Shown here: positions 55,220 through 64,000 of the stretch, in pieces
Layout: every line of letters starts with the position of its first letter
Numbering within the stretch: position 1 is the stretch's first letter
Source of the DNA: Gluconacetobacter tumulisoli
Lineage (GTDB): Bacteria > Pseudomonadota > Alphaproteobacteria > Acetobacterales > Acetobacteraceae
NCBI RefSeq assembly: GCF_014174155.1
Contig: NZ_JABEQM010000005.1
Location: 1-64,000 of the forward strand
Length of the DNA stretch: 64,000 nucleotides
Direction: 5' to 3'
Translations under genes and position numbers: made by a program
The notes under the pieces: model-generated
Database searches by the model: none
The model's input: only the letters and a program-made list of their open reading frames with translations
What the model was told of the DNA's origin: nothing

Positions 55220-55765
55220 TCAGTTCTTCAGCCCGTATTTCAGCTGGCCCAGCGTCGCCGCGATCACTTCGGCCACGGTGCTTTCGATGTCGATGACCAG
55301 GGCGTGCTCGTCCGGCGCCGGCTCCTCCAGCGTCGCAAGCTGGCTGGGCAGCAGGCTGGGCGGCATGTAATGCCCCTTGCGCCGGGCCAGACGCGCCTGC
55401 AGGACCGATTCCGGTACCTTCAGGTAGATGAACACCACCTGGTCCGTTCCCTGCCGCAGCACGTCGCGGTACGACCGCTTCAGCGCCGAGCAGGTCAGGA
55501 TGCCGCCGCCGCCTTCGGCGATCCGCGCGTCGATCCATTCGCGGCACAGCGCCAGCCACGGCCAGCGGTCGTCGTCGGTCAGGGGGATCCCGGCGGCCAT
55601 CTTGTCCACATTGGCCTTGGGATGCAGAAGGTCGCCCTCCTGGTACGGCCAGCCCAGGATGTTGTGCAGACCCTCGGCCACCGTCGTCTTCCCGCAGCCC
55701 GACACGCCCATGATGACCAGGACCCGGGGGCGGATTCCCTCGGCCTGCGGCAGGGGGGCAGTCAT
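55220..55765 (-). CDS. gntK: Gluconokinase
   Basis: A 181-aa kinase of GntK type. Walker A MGVSGCGKTTVAEGL is near residue 22, then YQEGDLLHPKANVDKMAAGIPLTDDDRWPWL and CSALKRSYRDVLR. It phosphorylates gluconate to 6-phosphogluconate, feeding the pathway encoded upstream. The ATG overlaps the rpiA stop (ATGA). Confidence 0.95.
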   Translation of the reverse strand: MTAPLPQAEGIRPRVLVIMGVSGCGKTTVAEGLHNILGWPYQEGDLLHPKANVDKMAAGIPLTDDDRWPWLALCREWIDARIAEGGGGILTCSALKRSYRDVLRQGTDQVVFIYLKVPESVLQARLARRKGHYMPPSLLPSQLATLEEPAPDEHALVIDIESTVAEVIAATLGQLKYGLKN

Positions 55766-56466
55766 GCCGCGACCAGGCGGGTCAGGCCGTTCCGGCCGGC
55801 CACGATGACCTCGGACGTCCGGCGGATGAACAGGCCGCTTTCGACCACGCCGACGATGCCGCGGATCCCGGCGGCCAGGGCCGGCGGATCGGCAATGGGG
55901 CCGAACGTGCAATCCAGGATCATGTTGCCGCCGTCGGTGACGAACAGGCCGCCATTGCGGTCCATCCGCGGCGCGATCCGCGCGCCCAGCTCGCCCAGCT
56001 GCCGCGCCGTGCTTTCCCAGCCGAAGGACGTGACCTCGACCGGGACCGGCACGTGGCTGCCCAGGTGATCGACCAGCTTGCTTTCGTCCACCACGACGAT
56101 GAAGCGCTTGGCCGCCGCAGCCACGATCTTTTCCCGGAACAAGGCGCCGCCCAGCCCCTTGATCAGGTCCAGCGACCCGCGCTCCACCTCGTCGGCGCCG
56201 TCGATGGCCAGGTCCAGCTGCGGATGCGTCGCGAACGTCACCAGCGTGATGCCGTGCGCCCGCGCCTGATCGGCCGAGCGTTCGGACGTCGGAATGCCGA
56301 CGAAGCGCAGCCCTTCGGCCCAGCGCCGGCCCAGCACGTCGATCATCATCGCCGACGTGCTGCCCGACCCCAGACCAACCGCCATCCCCTCCTGCACCAT
56401 GGCGGCTGCTTCCTCGGCCGCCATGCGCTTCAGTTCATTCATCGGATCCGAATTCTGGACGCCCAT
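55762..56466 (-). CDS. rpiA: Ribose-5-phosphate isomerase A
   Basis: A 234-aa RpiA. It shows GMAVGLGSGSTSAMMIDVLG, the catalytic block DGADEVERGSLDLIKGLGGALFREKIVA and IVVVDESKLVDHLG. The start at 56466 has GGGAGA 9 nt upstream. Interconverts ribulose-5-P and ribose-5-P. 76 nt after pgl. Confidence 0.95.
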   Translation of the reverse strand: MGVQNSDPMNELKRMAAEEAAAMVQEGMAVGLGSGSTSAMMIDVLGRRWAEGLRFVGIPTSERSADQARAHGITLVTFATHPQLDLAIDGADEVERGSLDLIKGLGGALFREKIVAAAAKRFIVVVDESKLVDHLGSHVPVPVEVTSFGWESTARQLGELGARIAPRMDRNGGLFVTDGGNMILDCTFGPIADPPALAAGIRGIVGVVESGLFIRRTSEVIVAGRNGLTRLVAA

Positions 56467-56542
56467 TGCTTTGTCTCTCCCGGAGCCTGCCGGACGACCC
56501 GGCGGCCCTCTTGTCGTTCCGTCACCCGCCGGGCAGGCCGGA

Positions 56543-57280
56543 TCAGGCCTCGGCCGCCGCCTTGTCCAGCAGCCAGACCAGTTCGCCCTCGGTGGTGATG
56601 TGGCTGGCCGGCTCCCCGGGATCGCCCGCGCGCACCTTGGCGAAGGCCTCCTTCTTGCCGGCGCCGGCCAGCATGAACACCACATGGCGGCTGGAATGGA
56701 TCGCCGGATAGGTCAGGGTCAGGCGCGTGTGGGGCGCGTCGTCCGGCACGCAGGTCGACACCCACAGCGTGCGTTCCTTCAGCACCGGCGTGCGCGGGAA
56801 CAGCGAGGCCGTATGGCCGTTATCGCCCAGCCCCAGCAGAACGACATCGAACAACGGCCGGCCCGCCTGCAATGTGTCGGCGCCATAGACCGCCTGCAGT
56901 TCCGCCTGGTACTGCGCCGCCGCCGCCGCCGGGTCGCCCTGGGTTGGCATCGGATGGACGTTCGCCGCGGGAACGGGGACATGCGACAGCAGTGCCTGGC
57001 GGGTCATGGTGTAATTGTTCGCCGGGTCGCTTTCGGGAACGAATCGTTCGTCGCCGAAGAAGAACTGGGTACGGTCCCAGGGAAAGCGCGCGGCATAGTC
57101 GGGCGAGGCCAGGATCTCATACAACCGCTTGGGCGTGGATCCCCCTGACAGGGCCACCACGAACGGGCCGCCGGTCTTGGCCAGCGCCTGCTCGGTCAGC
57201 CAGCCGGCCATGTACCGGGCGATCGCCTCGCCATCCGCAAGCACGATCATCTCGCCGGTTTTTACATCGTGACCGCCCAT
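56543..57280 (-). CDS. pgl: 6-phosphogluconolactonase
   Basis: A 245-aa enzyme of the DevB/SOL group. Blocks: FVVALSGGSTPKRLYEIL, WDRTQFFFGDERFVP, DVVLLGLGDNGHTASLFP and RLTLTYPAIHSSRHVVFMLAG. Hydrolyses the lactone made by Zwf. The ATG overlaps the stop of the upstream HAD gene (TGATG). Confidence 0.95.
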   Translation of the reverse strand: MGGHDVKTGEMIVLADGEAIARYMAGWLTEQALAKTGGPFVVALSGGSTPKRLYEILASPDYAARFPWDRTQFFFGDERFVPESDPANNYTMTRQALLSHVPVPAANVHPMPTQGDPAAAAAQYQAELQAVYGADTLQAGRPLFDVVLLGLGDNGHTASLFPRTPVLKERTLWVSTCVPDDAPHTRLTLTYPAIHSSRHVVFMLAGAGKKEAFAKVRAGDPGEPASHITTEGELVWLLDKAAAEA

Positions 57281-58104
57281 CAGGCTTCCTCTCCCAGAAT
57301 ATAACGTTCGACGCCCACCGCGAATCCTTCCTCCTCCGACGAGGTCGAAACGTGGCTGGCCTGCGCCTTCACCTCGTCATTGGCCTGGCCCATGGCGATG
57401 GACAGGCCGCTGCACCGGAACATCAGCACGTCGTTCGGCTGGTCGCCCAGCGTCGCCATCTGCGCCGCCGGAATGCCCAGAAGCCGTTCCAGCGCCCTTA
57501 CCACCCCGCCCTTGTTGGCGTCGTGATGCGTAACGTCGACGTAATAGGGCTGCGACCGCGCGGCGGAGGCCGCATCGCCCAAGGCCTCCTGCACATCGTG
57601 CTCGACCCGCTTCATCAGTTCCAGATCGTCGCTGACACCGGTGATCTTCACCACCTGGTCCAGCGCCGCGCCGACGTCGGCGGCGACCTTGGGCGGGAAT
57701 TTCACCGTCCATTGTTCGCGGGCGACGTGCGGGGCCTCGGGGTTGGATACGATCCAGTCGCTGCCGTTATAGACCCAGGGATCGACCTTGTGGTCGCGCA
57801 GGATGCCCAGCGTCCGGCGCGCGATCTCGGGCGTCAGGGTATGGGCCTCGATCACCGAAAAATCGGGGTGGACGATCATGCCGCCATTGAATCCGGCGAT
57901 CGGCTGGTCGATCCGCAGCGGTTCGACCAGCATCTTCATGCCCAGCGGCGGACGGCCGCTGGTGATGGCGAACAGGATCCCGCGTTCGCGCAGGCGATCG
58001 ACCGCGCGGATCGCACGCGGGGTCAGGATCTTGTCGCGCGTGACCAGCGTCCCGTCGACATCCGCCAGCACCAGGCGGATCGGTCCGGCAGTGCCCGCAA
58101 TCAT
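57280..58104 (-). CDS. HAD-superfamily hydrolase (Cof type), copy 1
   Basis: A 274-aa Cof-like HAD phosphatase. Motif I is LVLADVDGTLVTRD, motif II FAITSGRPP, motif IV GDQPNDVLMFRCSGLSIAMGQA. A GGAGGGA site 7 nt before the ATG at 58104 decides the start over the ATG at 58119. A second related gene follows upstream at 58141-58986. The substrate is probably a sugar phosphate; not identifiable from sequence. Confidence 0.88.
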   Translation of the reverse strand: MIAGTAGPIRLVLADVDGTLVTRDKILTPRAIRAVDRLRERGILFAITSGRPPLGMKMLVEPLRIDQPIAGFNGGMIVHPDFSVIEAHTLTPEIARRTLGILRDHKVDPWVYNGSDWIVSNPEAPHVAREQWTVKFPPKVAADVGAALDQVVKITGVSDDLELMKRVEHDVQEALGDAASAARSQPYYVDVTHHDANKGGVVRALERLLGIPAAQMATLGDQPNDVLMFRCSGLSIAMGQANDEVKAQASHVSTSSEEEGFAVGVERYILGEEA

Positions 58105-58140
58105 GCCGGATCCCTCCATTTTCCCGCCCGCACGGGCCGT

Positions 58141-58986
58141 TCAGGCCCGCGGCAGGATATACCGTTCCATTGCATGCGCCCAGCCATCCTGTCCATTGCT
58201 GTCGGTCACGAAATGGGCGTGCGCCTTGACCCCGTCGGGGGCATTTCCCATCGCGATCGCGACACCGGCTTCGTCCAGCATCGGCACGTCATTGTACATA
58301 TCGCCGATACACGCAACTTCCCCGATATCAACTTTCATCAGGCGCGCCAGTTCTAATGCTGCATAGCCCTTGTTCGCCCGCGAATGGGTGATGTCGAGGT
58401 AATAATCCGACGAGCGATGCACGCTGGCGCGGCCCGCCAGCAGGGCGCCGATCTCCGTCTCCATCCGCGCCAGCAGCGCATGGTCGGGCGACGCCCCCAT
58501 GATCTTGCCGACATTGTGGTAGTGCGCATCGAAATCGGGCACCACCACGGGATCGGTCTGCACCACCTGCCGTTCGCGCGCGACATACGGACCGGCGGCA
58601 TCCGTCACCAGCCAGTCATGGCCGATGAACAGCCACGGATCGATATGGTGCGCCTGCAGGACCTCGACAGCCTGCCGCGCCGCCTCGGGATCCAGCGACA
58701 GGCGCGAGACGATGGCGCCGTCCGGCATGGCGATCAGCCCGCCATTCAACCCGGCGCGCGGCGTATCGATCCCCAGCGGGCCCAGGAACATCTCCATGCC
58801 CCGTGGCGCACGGCTGCTGACCAGGCACAGCCGCACCCCGGCCGCGCGCAGCGACCGCGCGGCCGCCAGCACGGCTGGGGTCAGGTGCTTGTCCGGCGTC
58901 ACCAGCGTGCCGTCGATGTCCGACACCACCAGACGGATCCGCGACGACGGCGCGGCGCGGGTCACGGGCACGGTTTGCACGCTCAT
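58141..58986 (-). CDS. HAD-superfamily hydrolase (Cof type), copy 2
   Basis: A 281-aa paralogue of the neighbouring HAD protein. It shares LVVSDIDGTLVTPDKHLTP, AGLNGGLIAMPDG, SDYYLDITHSRANKGYAALELARLM and GDMYNDVPMLDEAGVAIAMGNA with all four HAD motifs intact. The ATG overlaps the zwf stop (ATGA). Both copies seem functional; they may differ in substrate. Confidence 0.88.
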   Translation of the reverse strand: MSVQTVPVTRAAPSSRIRLVVSDIDGTLVTPDKHLTPAVLAAARSLRAAGVRLCLVSSRAPRGMEMFLGPLGIDTPRAGLNGGLIAMPDGAIVSRLSLDPEAARQAVEVLQAHHIDPWLFIGHDWLVTDAAGPYVARERQVVQTDPVVVPDFDAHYHNVGKIMGASPDHALLARMETEIGALLAGRASVHRSSDYYLDITHSRANKGYAALELARLMKVDIGEVACIGDMYNDVPMLDEAGVAIAMGNAPDGVKAHAHFVTDSNGQDGWAHAMERYILPRA

Positions 58987-60521
58987 TCCGCCAGCCCCAG
59001 CCAGTGCCGCCCATCCCGCACCAGCAGTGCGTCCGCTTCCACCGGACCGGCCGAACCGGCGGCATAGGAACAGAGCGGCGCCTCCTCAGGCCGGTCGCAC
59101 CAATCCAGCACGGGCTGCACGGCGCGCCACCCGGCCTCGATATTGTCGGCGCGCTGGAACAAGGTCGCATCCCCCGTCATGCAGTCATAGATCAGGGTTT
59201 CGTAGCCGGTGCTCGGCCCCTCGCTGAACCATTCCGAGTAATCGAACTTCATGCGCACGCCGCCCAGCCGGACCGTGGGGCCCGGGATCTTGGCGCCGAA
59301 CTGCATGGTGACCCCTTCGGTCGGCTGGATATGGATGGTCATGATATTGGGCGTCAGCCGTTCGACCGGCGTATCGCGGAACAGCGCATACGGCGCGTGC
59401 CGGAAATGGATCGCGATCTCGGTCTTGCGGACCGCCAGTCGCTTGCCGGTGCGCAGATAGAACGGCACCCCGGCCCAGCGCCAATTGTCGATGTTCAGCT
59501 TCATCGCGACATAGGTCTCGGTTCGCGAATCCGACGCCACGTCGGGCTCGTCGCGATAGCCGCGCACGGGTACGCCAGCCAGCGTCCCGGCGGTATACTG
59601 CCCGCGCACCACATCCTCGGGCGTCAGGCTGTGGATCGCCTTCAGGACCTTCGATTTCTCGTCACGCACCGCATCGGCATCGAATGAAACCGGTGCCTCC
59701 ATGGCCGTCATGGCCAGAAGCTGCATCAGATGGTTCGGCACCATGTCGCGCAGCGCGCCGGTGCCTTCGTAGAACCGGCCACGCTTTTCCACGCCCACGG
59801 TTTCGGCCGCCGTGATCTGGACATGGTCGATGTTCTGCCGGTTCCACAGCGGTTCGAAGAACCCGTTGGAAAACCGCAGGGCCATGATGTTCTGGACCGT
59901 TTCCTTGCCCAGGTAATGATCGATCCGATAGATCTGCCGTTCCCGCAGGGTCGCCAGCAGGCGCCCGTTGAGTTCGCGCGCCGAACGCAGGTCGTGCCCG
60001 AACGGCTTTTCGACGATCACCCGGCGATAGGCGCCCTCGGTCTCATCCGTCAGGCGTGAGGTGCCCAGGCGGTCCACGATGGGGCCGAAGAAGCGCGCGG
60101 CGACCGCGAGGTAGAAGACGGCGTTCCCGCCGCCGACGCGCTCCACCAGCCGGTCGTAGGTGGCCGCCTCCTCGAACGACCCGCGCAGGTAGGTGACGCG
60201 GGTGTCCAGCCACTGCCAGATATCGTCGCGCAGCACGGTCGCCGAAGTACCGCGCCGCGCCACGAATTCCTGCAGGGCGTCGTGGAACTGGTCGCGCAGG
60301 ATCTCGCTCGACAATTCGGCCCAGTCGACAGCGACGATGGAAAACCCGTCATCCAGCAACCCGGCACAGGCCAGGTTGTAGATCGCGGGCACCAGCAGCC
60401 GCTTCGTCAGGTCCCCTCCGCCGCCAAAGACGACGAAGGTACAGGACGGGGCCGGGCGCGGCTGCGTTCCCGCGCCGGCCCCCTGTATCTCGGACGATGC
60501 AGACGCGACTATTCCATCCAT
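58983..60521 (-). CDS. zwf: Glucose-6-phosphate 1-dehydrogenase
   Basis: A 512-aa enzyme of usual length. The nucleotide-binding start FVVFGGGGDLTKRLLVPAIYNLACAG and the active-site signature RIDHYLGKETVQNIMALRFSN are present. The ATG at 60521 has AGGGAAA upstream; the longer open frame to 60635 overlaps gnd. Oxidises G6P to 6-phosphogluconolactone, with Pgl and Gnd next to it. Confidence 0.95.
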   Translation of the reverse strand: MDGIVASASSEIQGAGAGTQPRPAPSCTFVVFGGGGDLTKRLLVPAIYNLACAGLLDDGFSIVAVDWAELSSEILRDQFHDALQEFVARRGTSATVLRDDIWQWLDTRVTYLRGSFEEAATYDRLVERVGGGNAVFYLAVAARFFGPIVDRLGTSRLTDETEGAYRRVIVEKPFGHDLRSARELNGRLLATLRERQIYRIDHYLGKETVQNIMALRFSNGFFEPLWNRQNIDHVQITAAETVGVEKRGRFYEGTGALRDMVPNHLMQLLAMTAMEAPVSFDADAVRDEKSKVLKAIHSLTPEDVVRGQYTAGTLAGVPVRGYRDEPDVASDSRTETYVAMKLNIDNWRWAGVPFYLRTGKRLAVRKTEIAIHFRHAPYALFRDTPVERLTPNIMTIHIQPTEGVTMQFGAKIPGPTVRLGGVRMKFDYSEWFSEGPSTGYETLIYDCMTGDATLFQRADNIEAGWRAVQPVLDWCDRPEEAPLCSYAAGSAGPVEADALLVRDGRHWLGLAE

Positions 60522-60573
60522 GTCGGACGTTTCCCTGACCTGTTTCCACCCGTTCCCGTCGTTGAGATTTTTG

Positions 60574-61569
60574 TTATTTCTTCTCGACGTGGCCGCCAAA
60601 GCCGAAGCGCATGGCGGAAAGAACCTTCTCGGCATAATTGTTGCCGGTACGCGACCGGAAGCGCGTGAACAGCGACGCGGTGATGACCGGCGCCGGCACC
60701 GATTCCTCGATCGCCGCCTCCAGCGTCCAGCGTCCTTCGCCGGAATCCGCGACCTCGCCCGTGAATTCGGACAGCGACGCGTTCTTGGCCAGCGCTTCCG
60801 CCGTCAGGTCCAGCAGCCACGAGGACACGACGCTGCCGCGCCGCCAGACCTCGGCGATGTCGGCCATGTTCAGGTCGAAGCGCTGGTCCTCGGGCAGGAT
60901 GGCCGAATTCTTGGTCTTCATGATGTCGAAGCCCTCGGCGAAGGCCTGCATCATGCCGTACTCGATGCCGTTATGGACCATCTTGACGAAATGGCCCGAC
61001 CCGGCAGGACCGCAATGCAGGTAGCCCTGCTCCGCCCGCGGGTCCAGGCCCGGCTTGTCGCGGTCGGGGGTGACGGGCGCATCGCCCTTGCCCGGCGCCA
61101 GCGCGCTGAGGATCGGGTCGATATGGTCGGTCGAATCCTTCGTGCCGCCATACATCATGCAATAGCCGCGCTCCAGGCCCCACACGCCGCCGGACGTGCC
61201 GACGTCGATATAATGGATGCCCTTTTCCGACAGCTGGGCCGCGCGGCGGACGTCGTCCTTGTAATAGCTGTTGCCGCCGTCGATGACGATGTCGTCCTTG
61301 CCCAGCAGGCCGTTCAACTGCTGGACCGCGGCCTCGGTGATCTCGCCGGACGGCAGCATGACCCATACGATCTTGCGGTCGGCGGACAGCTTCGTGACCA
61401 GGTCCTCGACGCTGCTGGCGGCAATGCCGCGCCCGCCCTCGGTCCGCTCGGCGACCTTGGCGACGGTGGCGGGGTCGCGGTCGAACAGGACCACGTCATG
61501 TCCATGCCGCGTCAGGCGGACGGCGATGTTCCCGCCCATGCGGCCCAGGCCGATGATGCCGATTTGCAT
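60574..61569 (-). CDS. gnd: 6-phosphogluconate dehydrogenase, short form
   Basis: A 331-aa decarboxylating dehydrogenase of the short (YqeC/GndA-like) class rather than the about 470-aa form. Motifs: [54 protein letters not shown]. The acidic residue after the second strand (LFDRDP) suggests NAD preference; this is an inference. AAAGGAG precedes the ATG. Confidence 0.94.
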   Translation of the reverse strand: MQIGIIGLGRMGGNIAVRLTRHGHDVVLFDRDPATVAKVAERTEGGRGIAASSVEDLVTKLSADRKIVWVMLPSGEITEAAVQQLNGLLGKDDIVIDGGNSYYKDDVRRAAQLSEKGIHYIDVGTSGGVWGLERGYCMMYGGTKDSTDHIDPILSALAPGKGDAPVTPDRDKPGLDPRAEQGYLHCGPAGSGHFVKMVHNGIEYGMMQAFAEGFDIMKTKNSAILPEDQRFDLNMADIAEVWRRGSVVSSWLLDLTAEALAKNASLSEFTGEVADSGEGRWTLEAAIEESVPAPVITASLFTRFRSRTGNNYAEKVLSAMRFGFGGHVEKK

Positions 61570-61647
61570 GTTCTTGTTTCTCCTTTGCGCGAAACGTTGC
61601 CGCGCATGAGTCGGCCGCCCGGATCACGGTCCGGCAGCCGGCAGGAC

Positions 61648-61674
61648 GCCCCGCCCGCAAGACGCGGGCGGGGC
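61648..61674 (-). terminator. Very strong hairpin between tal-pgi and gnd
   Basis: GCCCCGCCCGC pairs perfectly with GCGGGCGGGGC around AAGAC (11-bp stem). It is 9 nt after the tal-pgi stop. No T-run follows, so it may be a partial terminator or an mRNA-processing/stability element that tunes expression between the two genes. Confidence 0.6.
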
Positions 61675-61682
61675 AGGACTGG

Positions 61683-64000
61683 TCAGATGGAAGCGTCGAT
61701 CGCCTTGCCCAGCGCGTCGAGGCCGGACTTGAGGTCGCCCTTGATATGCACCCGCAGGGCCCGACGTCCCCGTTCGGCCAGGACGTCGAAATCGCCACGC
61801 GCCTGCGCGGCCTTCACCACGCCGAACGTGTATTTCTCGCCCGGGACCGGCAGGTCCGCGACGTCGTCGGCGGTGATCTGCAGGAACACGCCGCTGTTGG
61901 GTCCGCCCTTGTAGGCCTGGCCGGTCGAATGCAGGAAGCGGGGTCCGAATTCCGCCGCCGTCGCGACCTTCAGCGCATCGCGGATCGCCAGGCGCGCCGC
62001 CTGGATCCAGGTCCGCGTCGCCTCGTCGCGTTCGACATAGGCCAGCAGGCCCACATAATCGCCTGCCTTCACCCGGCCGAAATGCGCCTTCAGGATCTCG
62101 GCCAGCGACCCGCCCTTCAGCGCCTCGGCATTCGCCGCGTCGGCGAAGAACGTGAACGCTCCGTCGGTGGCGAACGGCGTTTCGGACGGCAGCTTGCCCG
62201 TCTCGTTATAGGCGGTCGTCAGCTTCTTGGTCTCGATCTTCGAGGCCTCGACATCCGGCTGGTCGAACGGGTCGATCCCCAGGATCGATCCGGCCACGGC
62301 GGTCGCGAATTCCCAGTGGAAGAACTCCTGGGCGACCTGCAGCTTGTCGTGCAGGTCGATCGTCACCACCGGCGCACCGGCCGCGACCAGCGCGCGGATC
62401 GCCTTATCCTGCTCGGCCGACGGTTCGGACGCGAGGCGCAGATAGGCGAAGACGCGATCCGTGCCGTAGACGTCGGGCGCGCCCAGCGTCTCGTCATCGA
62501 TGGGGATCAACCCCTTGCCAATCTTGCCGGTCGATTCCGCGATCAGCTGTTCCAGCCACGCACCCAGATCATAGATAGCGGGCGAGGCGACGATCGTGAC
62601 CTTGTCGCGCCCGAACTTCGTCGCGGCAATCCCCAGCACGGTGCCGAGTTGCACGCCCGGGTTCAGCGCCGGCGGCACCGACGCGGCCGACGCCCGGACC
62701 CCATATAGCGCGGAGTCCAGGAACGGCTTCAGCGGCACGCCGGCGGCGGCGGCCGGGACGATGCCGAAATTCGACAGCACGGAGTAGCGGCCGCCGATCT
62801 GCTTCTCGCCGTAGAAGATCTTCCAGAACCCGTCCTGCTTCGCCACGTCTTCCATGTGCGATCCGGGGTCGGTCACCGCGACGAAATGCGATCCGACGGC
62901 GTCGCCCAGGACCTTCTTCGCGGCCGCGAAGAAATAGGCCTTGAGGATATTCGGCTCCAGCGTGCCACCGGATTTGGAAGACACGATGAACAGCGTCTTC
63001 GCCAGGTCGACTTTCTTCTCGAAGGCCGCGACCTGCTGCGGGTCGGTGCTGTCGAGGACATGAAGCGTCGGGAAGCCCGCGTGCTTGCCGAACGTCTCGG
63101 CCAGCACCTCGGGCCCAAGGCTCGACCCGCCCATGCCCAGCAGCAGGATGTCCGTGAAGCCCTTTTGCTTCACCTCGGCCTGGAAGGCCTCCAGCGCCGG
63201 CAGGTCTGCCAGGCGATCGTCAACGATATCCAGCCATTTCAGCCACTTGGCTTCATCCTTGCCGGTCCAGACGGTCGCATCCCGCGCCCACAGGCGACGG
63301 ACGATCCCACCCTTGCGCCACGCGTCCAGGCTGGCCTTCACGGCGCTGTCCAGGTCGGCGGGCAGTTCGATCGTCGTCTTGGTCAGCGCATCGCCCAGCA
63401 GCGCATTTTCCTTGGTGGCCACCGTGCCCAGCAGATCATCGAACGCATCGGCGAACGAGGACACGCCTTCGTCCACCAGGGTCTTCGTCACCCCGTCGAG
63501 GTCGAGGCCCAGGCGTTCGGCCTCGGCCATGACATGGCGCGCACCCTCGACATCCTCGGTCAACGAGGGCCGGACCTTGCCGTGATCGCGGAAGGCGTCG
63601 AACGTTGCCGGCGGGATGGTGTTGACGGTCTCGGGACCGATCAGCTCCTCGACATACAGCACGTCGCTGTAGGCCTTGTCCTTGGTGCCGGTGCTGGCCC
63701 ACAGCAGGCGCTGCGTCTGCGCGCCGGCGGCAGCGAGCTTCTGCCAGCGCGGGCTTGCCGTCACCTCCAGCCAATGCTGGTAGGCCATCTTGGCGTTCGC
63801 GATCGCGACCTTGCCGCGCAGCGCCTTCAGGGCCTCGGCGTCCTTGTCGCCGGCCGCCACGCGATCGTCGATCTTCTTGTCGATCTTGCCGTCGATGCGG
63901 CTGACGAAGAACGAGGCGACGCTGGCGATGCCGGAGACGGGCAGCCCCTTGGCGTGACGGTCCTCGAGGCCCGCGATATACGCCTCCAGCACCTTCCTGT
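61683..64000 (-). CDS. Transaldolase/glucose-6-phosphate isomerase fusion (5' end outside window)
   Basis: At least 772 codons to the window edge. The first part is the C-terminal portion of transaldolase ([91 protein letters not shown]). After about residue 200 the phosphoglucose isomerase domain starts ([50 protein letters not shown]). Such Tal-Pgi fusions are characteristic of acetic acid bacteria and a few other groups. Full proteins are about 950 aa, so roughly the first 180 residues are missing here. Confidence 0.93.
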   Translation of the reverse strand, partial: RKVLEAYIAGLEDRHAKGLPVSGIASVASFFVSRIDGKIDKKIDDRVAAGDKDAEALKALRGKVAIANAKMAYQHWLEVTASPRWQKLAAAGAQTQRLLWASTGTKDKAYSDVLYVEELIGPETVNTIPPATFDAFRDHGKVRPSLTEDVEGARHVMAEAERLGLDLDGVTKTLVDEGVSSFADAFDDLLGTVATKENALLGDALTKTTIELPADLDSAVKASLDAWRKGGIVRRLWARDATVWTGKDEAKWLKWLDIVDDRLADLPALEAFQAEVKQKGFTDILLLGMGGSSLGPEVLAETFGKHAGFPTLHVLDSTDPQQVAAFEKKVDLAKTLFIVSSKSGGTLEPNILKAYFFAAAKKVLGDAVGSHFVAVTDPGSHMEDVAKQDGFWKIFYGEKQIGGRYSVLSNFGIVPAAAAGVPLKPFLDSALYGVRASAASVPPALNPGVQLGTVLGIAATKFGRDKVTIVASPAIYDLGAWLEQLIAESTGKIGKGLIPIDDETLGAPDVYGTDRVFAYLRLASEPSAEQDKAIRALVAAGAPVVTIDLHDKLQVAQEFFHWEFATAVAGSILGIDPFDQPDVEASKIETKKLTTAYNETGKLPSETPFATDGAFTFFADAANAEALKGGSLAEILKAHFGRVKAGDYVGLLAYVERDEATRTWIQAARLAIRDALKVATAAEFGPRFLHSTGQAYKGGPNSGVFLQITADDVADLPVPGEKYTFGVVKAAQARGDFDVLAERGRRALRVHIKGDLKSGLDALGKAIDASI

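Noticed and set aside
1-64000. CRISPR array, insertion sequence, prophage or tRNA-linked integration site
   Set aside because: No regularly spaced repeats, transposase, integrase or phage genes, and no tRNA gene were recognised in either strand.

Overview
This GC-rich window reads as chromosome of an alphaproteobacterium, most likely an acetic acid bacterium (Acetobacteraceae). The best clues are at the right end: a compact pentose-phosphate operon whose first gene is a transaldolase/glucose-6-phosphate isomerase fusion, followed by a short 6-phosphogluconate dehydrogenase, zwf, two HAD hydrolases, pgl, rpiA and gluconokinase. The species is an inference; there is no rRNA or tRNA in the window to confirm it.

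Region 1 (1-28317) is an almost complete choline and glycine-betaine degradation island. An ABC importer (25269-28317, +) brings in choline or betaine. BetA (21105-22760) and a BetB fused to its own repressor BetI (22916-25012) oxidise choline to betaine. GbcA/GbcB, DgcA/DgcB and a dedicated EtfA/EtfB remove the first two methyl groups; these genes form one minus-strand operon (14276 down to 4361) that also holds a GlxA/AraC regulator and ends in a YbaK-type tRNA deacylase. Heterotetrameric sarcosine oxidase SoxBDAG removes the last methyl group, and SdaA turns serine into pyruvate (20927 down to 14417). On the plus strand the end of glyA, a GNAT/nitrilase/SnoaL trio, a second GlxA-type regulator and purU (1-4272) add serine synthesis and one-carbon release. 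Three promoters in this island share a direct-repeat motif.

Region 2 (28318-43782) has a secreted di-haem peroxidase and a PF04185 phosphoesterase, then a type II secretion system split into gspE-F-H-I-J-N (-), gspO and gspL-M-D-K (+) and a detached gspG (-). The secretin has its own lipobox. A small lytic transglycosylase follows.

Region 3 (43783-54121) has two TonB-dependent receptors flanking a Tat-exported phospholipase C, then ethanolamine ammonia-lyase eutBC. Sequences resembling PHO boxes lie upstream of the phosphoesterase, of gspL and of the eutB-side receptor. Together regions 1-3 look like a phosphate-starvation system that strips phospholipid head groups and burns the choline or ethanolamine released. 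That link is an inference from gene content and motifs.

Region 4 (54122-64000) has a retropepsin-like protein without its usual catalytic motifs, then the minus-strand pentose-phosphate operon, which runs off the right edge inside tal-pgi.
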